From the NCBI RefSeq assembly GCF_025024155.1, contig NW_026251742.1:248001-312000 (forward strand): a DNA stretch of 64,000 bases, given 5' to 3'. This document shows positions 1 to 10,900 of the stretch, piece after piece (the first letter of the stretch is position 1; each line of letters begins with the position of its first letter). A model generated the notes under the pieces. That model saw nothing but the letters and a program-made list of their open reading frames with translations. It made no database searches and was not told where the DNA came from. The stretch is from Gamsiella multidivaricata. Taxonomy: Eukaryota > Mortierellomycota > Mortierellomycetes > Mortierellales > Mortierellaceae. A program made the translations under genes and the position numbers.

Positions 1-129
1 CTGCTTGTCCACACGAAGCAGTTGAAGCGATTAAACCAACCGAAAGAGCAATTGAGGATAGCCGTAGATATCTTTTTTTTTTTCTTACAATGCATGGTTC
101 CCTCCTTCCCTTTCTCACCTTCTCCGCAG

Positions 130-3100
130 GAGTCAGCCAGCAAGAAGGCCCAGCTGGCCTCGCCCGAATGGGACAACGCTCTGCTCTACTCCCTCACAGA
201 GTCCTTGGGAAGGCAAGTCCGCGCTGCAGCAGCACACTCTAACTCTATCATGCAGTACACATTCAGACACGCCGCCCATGGTCAACAGCCTCTCCTTACC
301 GATTTACCGATTTTCCTTTTTTCATCCTCCATACGCACTCTTAACCTTAATAGCTTTAACAAGCCCGCCACGACTCATCGATTGAACGTGAAGACCCATG
401 TCTTCAAGAAGGAGCTTCAGGAGTACGTTCCTACCCAGATTGAGGACCGACTTCGTATCGAGACCATCATCTACGTGGAACTCTCGATAGTCGACCAGAA
501 CAACGCTCTTGTGAATGCTTACGACTATGCTCGTCTGCCCAAGGATTTGTTCTTCTCTCAACCCGACAAGGTCATGTCGCCCGAGGAGATGGGGACTAAG
601 CGCATAGTCGATATCTCTGCCACTCTTCAGTGTCCTTCTAATGGCTGGCAGGAGGAGAAGGAGGCCTGTTTGCGTTGTGCTCGTCGGATGTCCACCAAGC
701 TGGATCAGACCGAGACAAGAGTAGGTGCTCCCTTTCTAGGAAAAGAAAAATGTGCGGCGTGTAGATTGGATAAGGAGGACCCGATAAACTAGTACTATCG
801 ACTCGACTGACAATCGTCCTTTCGCTCGATCCTGTAGATCATGCACATGCTACCGGAATTACACCGCACGGACAACGGCGACGCGTTGATCAGCTTCAGA
901 TCCGGCGTCGCCAACATCCAATTCAAGATCAACTGCTACTGCGGCCACAAGAAGGAGAAGGAGGGGTTCGTGATCCGCTTCGACTCGCAGTCGGATGTCT
1001 CCATCGCTTCCCATGTCACTCTGCCCTTGATGTTCTACCACCAGAACAAAAACCGAGTCGCCTCGCGTGCCCTCGCTGCCGCCGCGAAAGCCCAAGCCAA
1101 GTCTGGCCAGCAACAACCCGAGCAAGGGTCTGCCACACGCAACATCGTAAAGTCTGTCACATCCAAGACGAAGCGCGAGTCGAGGAGTAAACCTGGGCAT
1201 AGTCCCACAGGGAACCAGCAGCATCACATACCCTCTCCTCCGAGCTCTTTACTGGACTCTCCCATCGAATGGTCTTCAAGCCCCGAGATGGAGGACTTTA
1301 TCGACAGCTCCGACATTCCCTTCACGGTGCCTTCGCCTCCACCCCCAGACCCGCTCATATCCTTGTTCCCCGAGTCTGCCGCTCAGGAGCAGCAGCAAGC
1401 ACAGCAGCCGACTATCGCTCTGATTAGCCACATGACACCTAACAGCGGTTCCGTCCGCGGCGGTACCTTGGTCACCATCCACGGTACTGGCTTCACTGTC
1501 GGCGAGGTCATGTACGTATGCTTTGGCGAGAACATGGTTCCAATCATTCCTCAGCGCGACCACATGCTCGAGCTCATCACTCCTGCTGCGAACAAGGCCG
1601 AGACCGTGCCCGTCTTTGCCATGAACCCTGTTGAGTCGATCGTTGCCCAGGCGACCTTTACCTATGTCGACGACAACGAGAAGGAGCTCATCAAGCTTGC
1701 TCTCCAGCGCATGATGAGCATTTCTGCGCGCATGGAGGGTCCTCTGGACAATGTCCTCAGCCGCGCCAATGAATTTGCCCTCTGGAACGATCTCTTGGAG
1801 GGCGGTGTCGACAGCTCGTCAGTCTCGTCTCAGTCGTACACGAACCTCGAGAAGATGGTCCTTGAGTCCTTCAAGATCTTGGATACGCCCACCATCAAGA
1901 ACTTTGAGAGTCTCTCGATCGCCAACGCTACGGGTCATACCATGCTCCATCTCGCTGTCTGGCTTCAGCTCGAAGCCCTCGCCACAGATCTCTTGGCTCG
2001 TCATATTGAAACAACTGTCCAAGACAAGAACGGACTCACCGCTCTGGATTGGGCCCATCGTTTGAACAACCAGGCCATGGTTGACTTGCTCTTGGGCTCT
2101 GTTGTCTCCGCTCCCGTCTCTGTTGTTGCTGGCGGCAAGCTTGCTTTGACTGCCGAGTGCGATGAGGCTGCCCATGGTTTCCGGTCGTCGGTTAGTCCTG
2201 GCTCCCGACCTACCGCCACCGATCAGCCAAATGTGGACCCCGGCCACGGCGGCGTAACTGATCAAGCGGTCATTCCACTGAGCCATCCTGTTGGCAAGGA
2301 CCTCACCTTGGATCTAGGCCACGACGGCCCTCACATGGATGTCGAGTGGGAGGGCTTCGGTCAAGGACCAGGAAAGGATGTTGTAGTACAGGGCGGAGTC
2401 GTCGATGGATTCTTCGAGACACAGCATGATCAGGACTTTTTTATGCAACAGGCTCGGAAGGACTCGTCGGGACTCCTCGGAGAGATGGTCGTCGACCATG
2501 ACGGACAACGCCTCGTTATCCATCAACAGCAGCCCCAGCGGGATTCATCGCCTTATCTCAAGACTTGGTCAGCGATCCCCGCCATCGCCAGCTCTTCAGA
2601 TGAATCAGCGGCGCTCGCCCCCGTTCAAGACGCCCACTCTCCCACACCACACTGTTACATCCCCCTAGGTGACGACAGAGTGGGTCAGGCAGGTATCATA
2701 GCGGACAGCGTTGAAATGCGAATCCCTTTAGAGAACCTCGCCACCGCAACCTGCCCTATAGGCGGCCTCAGCACAATCAGGCTACCTGTAGGAGGTCTTG
2801 ACCACATTGCCCCTGAAGGTCAAGGCGTGGTTGCCATGCAAGGGTGCACAGGAAGGACGAGTGTCGCCCCAGTTGACGTTGTCCTTTCCTCCCGGACTGA
2901 GAACGCGGGTCAAGACATGTTGGGCGTCCAAGGAAGCGGTAGTATACAGCGCATCCAAGGCACTGCACGTATAGACGGCCACGTTCAAGAGGCTCGGGCG
3001 CCGACAGTTGTTGTCGGCGAGGTCGGTCCATTGCCGCACCAGCACCAGGCTCAGCCTTCAAGACAACTTTACTCGATTGAGCACGCAGTCCAGCACTTTG

Positions 3101-3426
3101 AACAGGTGCAGTCTGAGAACCCAGTTCTGACAGCTCAAGAGAGCGAAGTTGTTGTTCGGGCCGAGGAGGTCGCAGTTGTTGAGGCCGACAGCAGCGAGGG
3201 CGGGTCGCATAACTCCGCCGCTGAGCAGGCTGTAGTTCAGAGCAGCCGAAACGATGTTGAGTCTGAACCACTGTTGTTCCTGGGAGGGCTGCCCGTGACT
3301 TTGTCGCCGCGCCCTGTCCGTACGGTGGCCAGTAGGAATGGAAGTAATGATGCGACGCAACAGCAACAGCAGCAGCAAGGATCATCGGGATCTGAGGACG
3401 AGGTTGACAATTCTGTGAAGCATTAA
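130..3426 (+). CDS. SPT23/MGA2-like IPT and ankyrin-repeat transcription regulator (5' truncated by window edge)
   Basis: This is a homologue of the SPT23/MGA2 family, which in yeast controls fatty-acid desaturase transcription. The gene enters from the left: an intron ends at 129 (tccgcag) and coding resumes at 130. An intron somewhere between about 214 and 370 is likely but its borders are unclear. A clear intron spans 721-837 (gtaggt to ctgtag) and keeps the frame into the long last exon 838-3426. The first part carries the family's conserved DNA-binding-like region (about 370-1060), with a CxxC pair (CLRCARRM) and a Cys-x-Cys patch (NCYCGHKKEK). An IPT/TIG fold follows at about 1411-1665, then two ankyrin repeats at about 1924-2100 (TMLHLAVWLQLEALATDLL; GLTALDWAHR). 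The remaining 430 residues are Gln/Val-rich and disordered. Unlike yeast Spt23/Mga2, no C-terminal membrane segment is visible before the stop. Family call firm; the 5' exons are not defined. Confidence 0.82.
721..837 (+). other. Intron of the SPT23/MGA2-like gene
   Basis: Donor gtaggt and acceptor ctgtag. It is phase 0 and joins codon ..ETR to IMHMLPEL.. in one frame; without removal an in-frame stop (TAG, 790-792) interrupts the protein. Confidence 0.85.
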
Positions 3427-4506
3427 GTCTTTTATTAGGACTCGATGTGATGGACAAGTGTCGTTGTTTTTCCACTATGTAAAACTATACCCCCGGAACG
3501 AAGATCCGATCCCTTGGCAAGATGAGAAGAAGCTGCGGCTGGTCCCGCCTGTATATTATTTGATTTGCATTCGAGTTGTATCTGTTTAATCTGTCTAATC
3601 TGTTTAATCTGTTTAATAAAGGTTGCGTTTGTAATTGCAGAGCTGAACGAATGGCTGAGAGGTGACAATTGAGATGTGGACCCAGGATAACGGAGGGTTG
3701 CTCGTCTCAATGCGGGTAAATGCTTGTGCTTGCAGCTGCTGGCTGGACAACGGAAACGCAACCATGCCGCAGAATCCAGGCAATGTTACCGAATCATCTC
3801 CACCTCGTCATCATTGACCAGCACTCACGAATATCCAAAGTGCGGATTGGTTGTACGTGGTGGCGAATGCGGCGCTGGAGCAGATGACGAAGGTATTGGA
3901 GAAGGACCGAGAGTTTGAAGAAAAGGACAGCACTTTGAACCCGAGCTGTGGCGGATAGCTCATCCTTGCCAATCGATGATGGATTCGCAGTGCGAAGTGG
4001 TTTAGTCTCAGGGAGGCTTCTTTCTTCTTTCGCCCTGCATGGACTGCAGGGACGCGTACAGAGGGGGAAAAAAGAAGCTTATCCTGGTCCCTGGTGGGTG
4101 GGTGAGTATATCATCACATGATGACTACAGCCGCCCGGAGTGGACTACGCGCAGTCCATGTTGGTGTTGCTGCCGCGTCCTGCTCGCTCGAGGAGCCAGC
4201 TCCTGGCGCCATCCTCCAGACCCTGTGTGCAGGCTGTCTCTGGACCCAGGCCGCCGCAAGCTGCACAGGCGCTGTCTGCGGCAGAGCCCCGTGGGGGCTC
4301 GGAAAAGCAGCACCAAAACCGCGCTGTGGAATGAATTTTCTCGGTGGCTGTTTCTCTTTATCCACGAGACTGTTTGCTCCGTGCCTTTTCCTTCCGCATC
4401 ACTCACCTTTTGCTCGGACTTTTTTTTTCCTTCCCCCATCAATCGATCCATCCCCATTCCCATTCCCATTCCAGCTCCACTCTACCGTCCAGCCCTCGCC
4501 ATCACC
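3427..4506. other. Intergenic spacer: 3' flank of SPT23-like gene and SDHC promoter
   Basis: No convincing gene. An imperfect TCTGTTTAATC repeat lies at about 3579-3615. The last 100 bases before the SDHC start are CT-rich, with a short CCATTCC repeat (about 4450-4470), as is common in fungal 5' leaders. Open frames here (for example 4039-4842) run through the SDHC first intron and are not coding. Confidence 0.6.
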
Positions 4507-5656
4507 ATGTTCGCCCCCCGTGTTGCTGCTCCCCTCAGGACCATCGGTCGCATCCAGAGTACGTCCCGTGTCTGTCTGTCTGTCTGTCTCGCTGTCTGTC
4601 TGTCAACAATCCGTCTCGGAGGCCTCGGGATTTACTTCATGGACTGCAGCCAGTCCTTTCCCCGCACACGAGCGCCTTCTAAATCCGTGCAACAGCTCCC
4701 TCATCCCTTCCGACGAGCCCAAGTCAACAGCAACACAACAGCAACACAACAGCAACACAACAGCAACAGCAACCTTTTCGTTTCTCATGCCCTCTCTGAC
4801 TCAATTATCAACGTTAATGCTCCTGTCGCGATTTATCAATAGCCGCGTCCATGGTCAAGACCGCCTTCGTCAAGACGCGCGTCATGGCTCCCGTCGGCAC
4901 CAGGTAATGCTGAATTCGCACGATCGCACCACCCAAAGCATCTCTGGACTTCAACCTCCTAATACCTTCTCCTTTTCCTAGAATCTTGTCGACCTCCCAG
5001 CCCACCCAGAAGGAGATCACTGTCGCTCCTCTCGTTGACCAGCGCAAGAACCGCCCTCTCGCTCCTCACCTTACCATTTACCAGCCTCAATTGACCTGGT
5101 ACATGTCTCTGTTCCACCGTGCCACCGGAGGCGCTCTCGCTGTCGGTAAGGATCTCTTGCTCTGTTGTTCCAGCATGCCGGCACGCGAACCAATTGTTGA
5201 TATCCTGAGCCATTAGAACGGACATGAGGACGATGTGGACCTAGACAAAAGGAAAAACAAAGCATCGAAAACAGCCTCAACAAGCATTGGAGCGGCACCG
5301 CATCCTGGATAAACGGAAGGCGTACTGTCAATTGGCTTACCCGGATACTCACAACCACCTTTTCTTCATGTTCAACAGGCTTTTACGGTGGAGCGATCGC
5401 CTATGCTGTCGGACCCATGGTCGGTCTCGGCTTTGATGCCGCAACCGTGACATCAGCGATCGCCACCCTCCCCGTCGCTGCCAAGATCGCTGGAAAGTTC
5501 GTTGTTGCCTTCCCCTTCACCTACCACTCCTTCAACGGTATCCGTCACTTGCTCTGGGATACCGCCCGCGGATTGACCCTCAAGGGTGTTTACGCTACCG
5601 GCTACACCGTCTTGGGATTGAGCACAGTCTCGGCCGTTGCCTTGGCTTTGATATAA
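4507..5656 (+). CDS. SDH3: Succinate dehydrogenase cytochrome b subunit (SDHC/Sdh3)
   Basis: Membrane-anchor subunit of mitochondrial complex II, which helps bind heme b and pass electrons from succinate to ubiquinone. Four exons, 4507-4558, 4843-4903, 4982-5145 and 5379-5656, join to 555 nt (184 aa); all introns are GT-AG. The N-terminus is Ala/Arg-rich and typical of a mitochondrial presequence. The mature part opens with [17 protein letters not shown], and [14 protein letters not shown] carries the family HRxTG signature of helix I. A second conserved block, [13 protein letters not shown], holds the heme-ligand His and precedes the last helix. Length and motif order match the SDHC family. 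Intron 1 (4559-4842) is long for this window and contains TCTG and CAACA repeats. Confidence 0.95.
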
Positions 5657-7940
5657 TTTAGAAGGAAGGATTGTTTAACGACAGGAAGATGTAGTTGTTG
5701 TGAAAAGGTGCATTTTGCGGATAGCAATAAACGATACTAGGGATCAGTGTAAAGTGAAGGCGAAATCGTCATGGCAAAAATGCAAGTCAACGAAAGCGAC
5801 CCCCAATACGGCGCATGGGATATCGGCTTACTTCTCCTGCGGAAGCTGTTGCTGTCTCAGGCGGTACGTGCTCCGTTTGAAGTACTGATATCGAAACCGG
5901 CTGGGCATCCATAGGCCGAGGACATACTTGTCCGTCTAAGCGTGCGCGCTTTCGATGGAAGCCCACGAAGGTAAAATTCTATTTCGTGCCTGAGAAAGCA
6001 GCATGCTGGTACCTTCATTACCTTCGGACCACGATCGGGCCTTACCCTCCCTTACAGTCAACGTTGTTGCTACTTTGTACTTTGAGGTTCGAAAAAAAGT
6101 GCAGACGACATCGGCATAGACGGTGTTTGAAGTCCGAGCCCAAGCTGTGTCCTACGTTGAGGGTCCTGTGAAATGACTTCCCACCGCAGTGGAACGAAGC
6201 TTCCCCGAAGCGCATTTCACGTCTCCTCCCATCTATCCTACTATTGTGTCCTGTGCACTCACTTCCATTCAAAGTGTGCTGATCCTTCTCTGAATGCTTT
6301 CCACGCCTAATTTCGTGGGCCTGGCTGTCACGCCCAAAGGATTGCCCTTGTTCTGGTGTGTATTATACTCTTCCTGAAGCGGATCGAATTTCGCAGTATA
6401 CAATCTGATATTAGGTCCAGCCTGAAGTCCTGTGTGAGCTCCAATTCTTGAACTTGGACCCTCAATTGTGCAACGGTTACTGTACTGCGGTGGATTTCTT
6501 GATCGGATAATCGATCATACAGATGGGTTGCTCTTGAAAGTTTCTGATTCTTGACTGCACGGGGGCCTCTGCTGGTTACGCACCCTACTTTGCAAAAGTT
6601 CTAGATAATCATTTGGCCGTCGGGTTCCGATCCTTCCAGCGTGACATTTCTTTGATTCTCGTATCCTACTCACGCCCTTGTACCTGTGGTAACTCTCCGT
6701 AGATATCATTCAGCCTGTGATCCTCCGTCACTTCTTCAGGTAACATCTCTCAAACAGGAAGGGCGCCATGAGCAGACATCGCTATCCGGTCTGGAATTAT
6801 GGCAGGAACGGGTTCTGTCCAGCATGAGACTTCTTGGTAATAGCGAGTTTTTTGTTGGAAGCAGAAACTATTATGACAGGGATGAGATTGTTAGCAGGTG
6901 CAGTCTTTGCAGCACGAAACTTTGTGGTACTAACAGGTAGAAGGCCCTGGCGAATCTGGAGTAGCAACCTTCGAATTAGCCGATGCGATAACTTCAGCAT
7001 TTTCCTCGCCAAATAGGTCTGCCCGTATCAACCCGGCTTTTTACATCTTTCTTGACCGCTTTTCTTCGGCGGGATTCCATGGGAGGGGCGCTGGCATAGC
7101 TTGTTTTCCGAGACCGTTAGCGTTCGTGCCATGTTCGACAGGCTGGTATTCACCCACGCGTCGCCCTTCCTCTTTGCCAGAGGTCCATCGAATTCATGAC
7201 CATGCGGTCATAGGATGTAAAGAGAGCAGTCCGCTGCTGTCTACCACCAGGCCACTAGGCCACTAGACCAGCTGTCTTTGTCCCCGCCGAACGATGTCCG
7301 CGCGGCGGCATACCTGTGGCCAGGCCGACCTGGACACAAGCAAAAATCAAGAACAAACCTCCCTGAAAAAGGCCTTTCCGGATTCTCAGACAAGTCGGGC
7401 GAGGCAGGAGCAAGAATAGACAGGGACTGTAATGGCTAGATGGAGTCCACTGTTTCTTCAAGAGGGATGTATGTCCTGTAGGTGGAACTGTGTTTATGTA
7501 CCCTAAATATTTGATCCGCACACCATGAGTGGCGAAAAATAGTGTTGCAATATGGCCATGTGGGGTAATATACTATCAATGTATATAAAAGGCTGTCAAG
7601 TGCTTCGCCCACCCTTTACAGTTAGCTATGCTCAATGGCCGGCCATTCAGGGTGAATTGTCGCGCCTTTAATAGGTAAAAAAAAAAAAAAAAAAAAAAAA
7701 AAAGGCCGTGGGCGCATTGTGCTGCTATCTATCCTGACGTCTTGGTAACAGCTCTGAATGTCTTGTTAACCGCTGTGCGCTGACCACGTTCACGGGTGAA
7801 CAAATGGCATCGTTCAGGCTCAGGGTACCAGTTTCTAGACTTTTGCTCGTTGTTTTATCGGAATTGTTTATGCGATGAAAATGCCAATTGTCAATGTAAA
7901 CTAATAAATGCATATAAGAGATACAGAAAAATAATCTAGT
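5657..7940. other. Long intergenic region without a supported gene
   Basis: Space between the convergent 3' ends of SDHC and URB2. I see no RNA gene. A short frame at 5770-5973 begins MAKMQVNESDPQYG and continues past a single TAG as AEDILVRLSVRAFDG; it could be a gene relic but matches no family I know. A TATATAAAA box-like sequence lies near 7581, about 100 bases upstream of a long A-run (about 7678-7702). Nothing else is clear. Confidence 0.55.
7678..7702 (+). repeat. Poly(A) run of about 25 bases
   Basis: Uninterrupted A-tract in spacer DNA, preceded by TTTAATAGGT. No flanking target duplication is obvious, so a retroposed tail is possible but unsupported. Confidence 0.8.
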
Positions 7941-10900
7941 CTACCGTCCAGTGTACTTGTGGTGCCTCAAGTAGTCCGTGTAGAGACCCTTGAGCAACAT
8001 CTTTCCCGTGTTGTCCAGACCGATCATCATCATCTCTCTCTCCCAATCGCTGCAAAGGTTCAGCAACGCATACAATCCCGGCAGGAGAGCGTTCCGAAGA
8101 CTCTGCTGACTGATCGACGCGACAACCGAGCCCTGAATTGTGAAGTACTCCATCAGAATGTATGGCGCATGTTTTCCGAATGCCTTGGATGTGTCCGTCG
8201 TAATCGTAGATGATCCTGGTGATAATGTTGGAGTCGCGGATATATGGCCATTCAAAGTTGCATTGCTTCCTGCTCCCGCTCCTCCCCCACCATGCGATCC
8301 GAAGGTTGTGCTAACACCCCTTGATCCCAGGGCTGTTAGTAAACGCGCGAAATTCTCGGCGCACTCAACTGGAAGTGGATCTCCGATAGGAGCACCGCTC
8401 ACAGTTGAGGAACCAGGGATTGGAGCAGCAGGGTGAAGTGCACCGGCTGAAAGTAGCATGAATGGGCTCTTTATCAACAACTCCACTCCTTGCTGACGCT
8501 TGGCGATCGAGGCATGAAGTGACTTGAATCCGTGGAAAATGCCCTGTAAGATTGCCGTGAAGACTGGAATCAAGGTCGTGAGCTCCTCCTGCTTATACCG
8601 CGCGACATTGATCAGGACATGGTACAAGGCTGTGAAGATCTTTGATGTGTCTTGGTTCGTTAAGGGTCTGGCTATGGAGCTTGAGCGCGACTTGACGCCG
8701 CCTAATAGGAGCGGTGTCGCAGGGGACATGAGTGATGTGACGCCCTCGAGAACTAGACCAATTTCCCAGGTTCGCAGCTCGAACGAGGGCTCCGCGCAAA
8801 TGCCAGCCATAATATCCAAGACACCGACGATGACTTGTACGGATTGTGTGCTCTGTAGAATTTGGATCAGCTTCGTCAACAGCTTTGAAATCTGGCGACG
8901 CACCTTGCGCTTTTGAGCTATAGAGTACAGATACACGAAAAATGATTGACCCATCAGCACGATAATCCTGCTCAAGTACAGAGGCATCGTCTTCTATTTT
9001 TCGAACTTACTGTGATGAGCGCCCAAAAACGTGATATCCAAGAACCGCACCAGCACAATTTCGTCCGCTGCTTGATCTCCAGATGAATGCGCCTCCTCCA
9101 AAAGCCAGTTCAATGTGGTATCGAATAAATCTCCTGAGATCAGCCCCAACAACGAAAGATACGCGTCCTTGAGAGATACAATGTCTCTTTCCTGCAGTTC
9201 TTGCCCAGAGATGGCGAGCAGCATTTCCAGCAGCTCTTTCAATGTCTTTTCTACACCGTCCGGGGTGGATTGCCAGGCCTTTGCGAGAGGTAAGTACTGG
9301 CACGAGTATCCAGTTAAAACAGTCGCAAGGTGAACGAGACTCTCGGAGGTGATTAATCCGTCCTGGATATCATCTTGGCCACGCGTAGAAATGACCTGGA
9401 CCAAAGCTTGCGCCAGAAGAAACAGGTTCGGCATAAGTTCTAGATAGGCGGTCGTGTCCTGCTCACTGTCTAGTTGACGGTACTGCACAATCGTCCTATA
9501 GAGTTCAAAGTGGTCCATGCATTTTTGGGCCTCCTCGATCACTCCAGCCATGTTGGAAATACGATGTCTGCCATTGTTGTTCTTGGATTCCGGTTTCAAA
9601 AGCGAAATCACTCGGCTGATACGTACTGTCGTCTTTGACTGCACAGTCTCATACAATTCTCCAATCTGCTTGAGGAGCGATGCGAATTTTCTGTCTATAT
9701 TAGCAGCGGCATTGCCAGAGATGGTCTTGGAGTTCGATTTCGATTTGGAGCGTTGGTGGCGATGTTGTTCTAGACAGTGGACAAGACTCCGACAAACTTG
9801 CGAAATCATGATGGTCTTGATCTTGGGCTCGTTTATCCGGTTATCAAGAACCGCTGCACTGCCCTCGAGGGACGCCCCTGCCCATTCTTGAGCCGCTTCC
9901 AACAGAGCATCAAGATGCTCGAAGGCGGATTCGTACTGAATGGTATCGTATATTTGCACCATATAGCACCTAGACAATGGACAGAGGAAGGGTTTCCATG
10001 AGATTGATAGCATTGCTATGCTTGATTCTCCGTGTGAGACTTATTTGAGTCAGACTTGTGTGTCTTACCTGATGGCGCTATCAATCATGGTGCAGGTGGT
10101 GTTCATAAGTGCATATCCAAGTCTGTCCTTGTCTTCGCTTCCATAGCTGGTGGAGCAGTTCCATGCTGGGTAGTTCAGCAGACTTGTCAAAATCGATGGA
10201 TCGTTGAGCTATGAGGGGAAGTATCGATGGATGCCGATAAATAGTAAAGCGAATAGTCAGAGAGATGATTGAGACAATCATTGATATGCGTCAATCGAAG
10301 GAAATCAGCAAGAATGCCTGCTTGCTACTTACCAGAACTCCAGCGTCACTTCTCCAGGTCATGATTGCGCTTGAGATACGACGCTCCAATAGCAAGCACT
10401 TGATTCCAGTTGAATCAGCGACCAAATACCGTTGAATATAGTGATCCAGAACCGCCATCGTTGTCAGAATAATATTTCTCTCGTACTTTTCAAAGTACTC
10501 GAGGGGTAAAAGGTGCACAATCGATAGCAATGACTGTAGCCTGGGGCCATGCTCCTCCGCTGCTGTCGAGCGAGACCTCGATTTGGACTTGGACTTCTTC
10601 TCTCCTGCCTGTTGCTGCGAGACCTTGGCCAGTTCTTTGAGTGCATCCGAGAACGAAGTCCTGGACGAGGTGTCCTTGAAGGATTCTGCAGACTCTGTAA
10701 ATGAAGCAACGGCTGCTGCAAGTTTCCGCTCCGACTCTGTTTCACTCAGAGCAATAATCGACTCTGACAGGCGCTGCAACAGCGTTTGCGCAAAGATTGG
10801 GCGAAAGTTGGGGACCTCGTAGAAATTGGCAGAGCGTAGGAGGACCTGGTTCAACAGGTAGATCGTGATCGTGTTCGATGAAGCCGTGGCAGAGTCATTA

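Noticed and set aside
4039..4981. Overlapping + strand frames around the SDHC start
   Set aside because: They run through the SDHC 5' leader and intron 1, are built from CTGT and CAACA repeats, and show no domain.
6615..6640. tRNA B-box-like sequence (GGGTTCCGATCC)
   Set aside because: One extra base relative to the B-box consensus and no cloverleaf or A-box at the right distance.
8918..9010. Very short 20-43 nt intron options at the last URB2 junction
   Set aside because: They give immediate stops or the wrong frame; the 93-nt intron ending tctatag is the only one that preserves phase.
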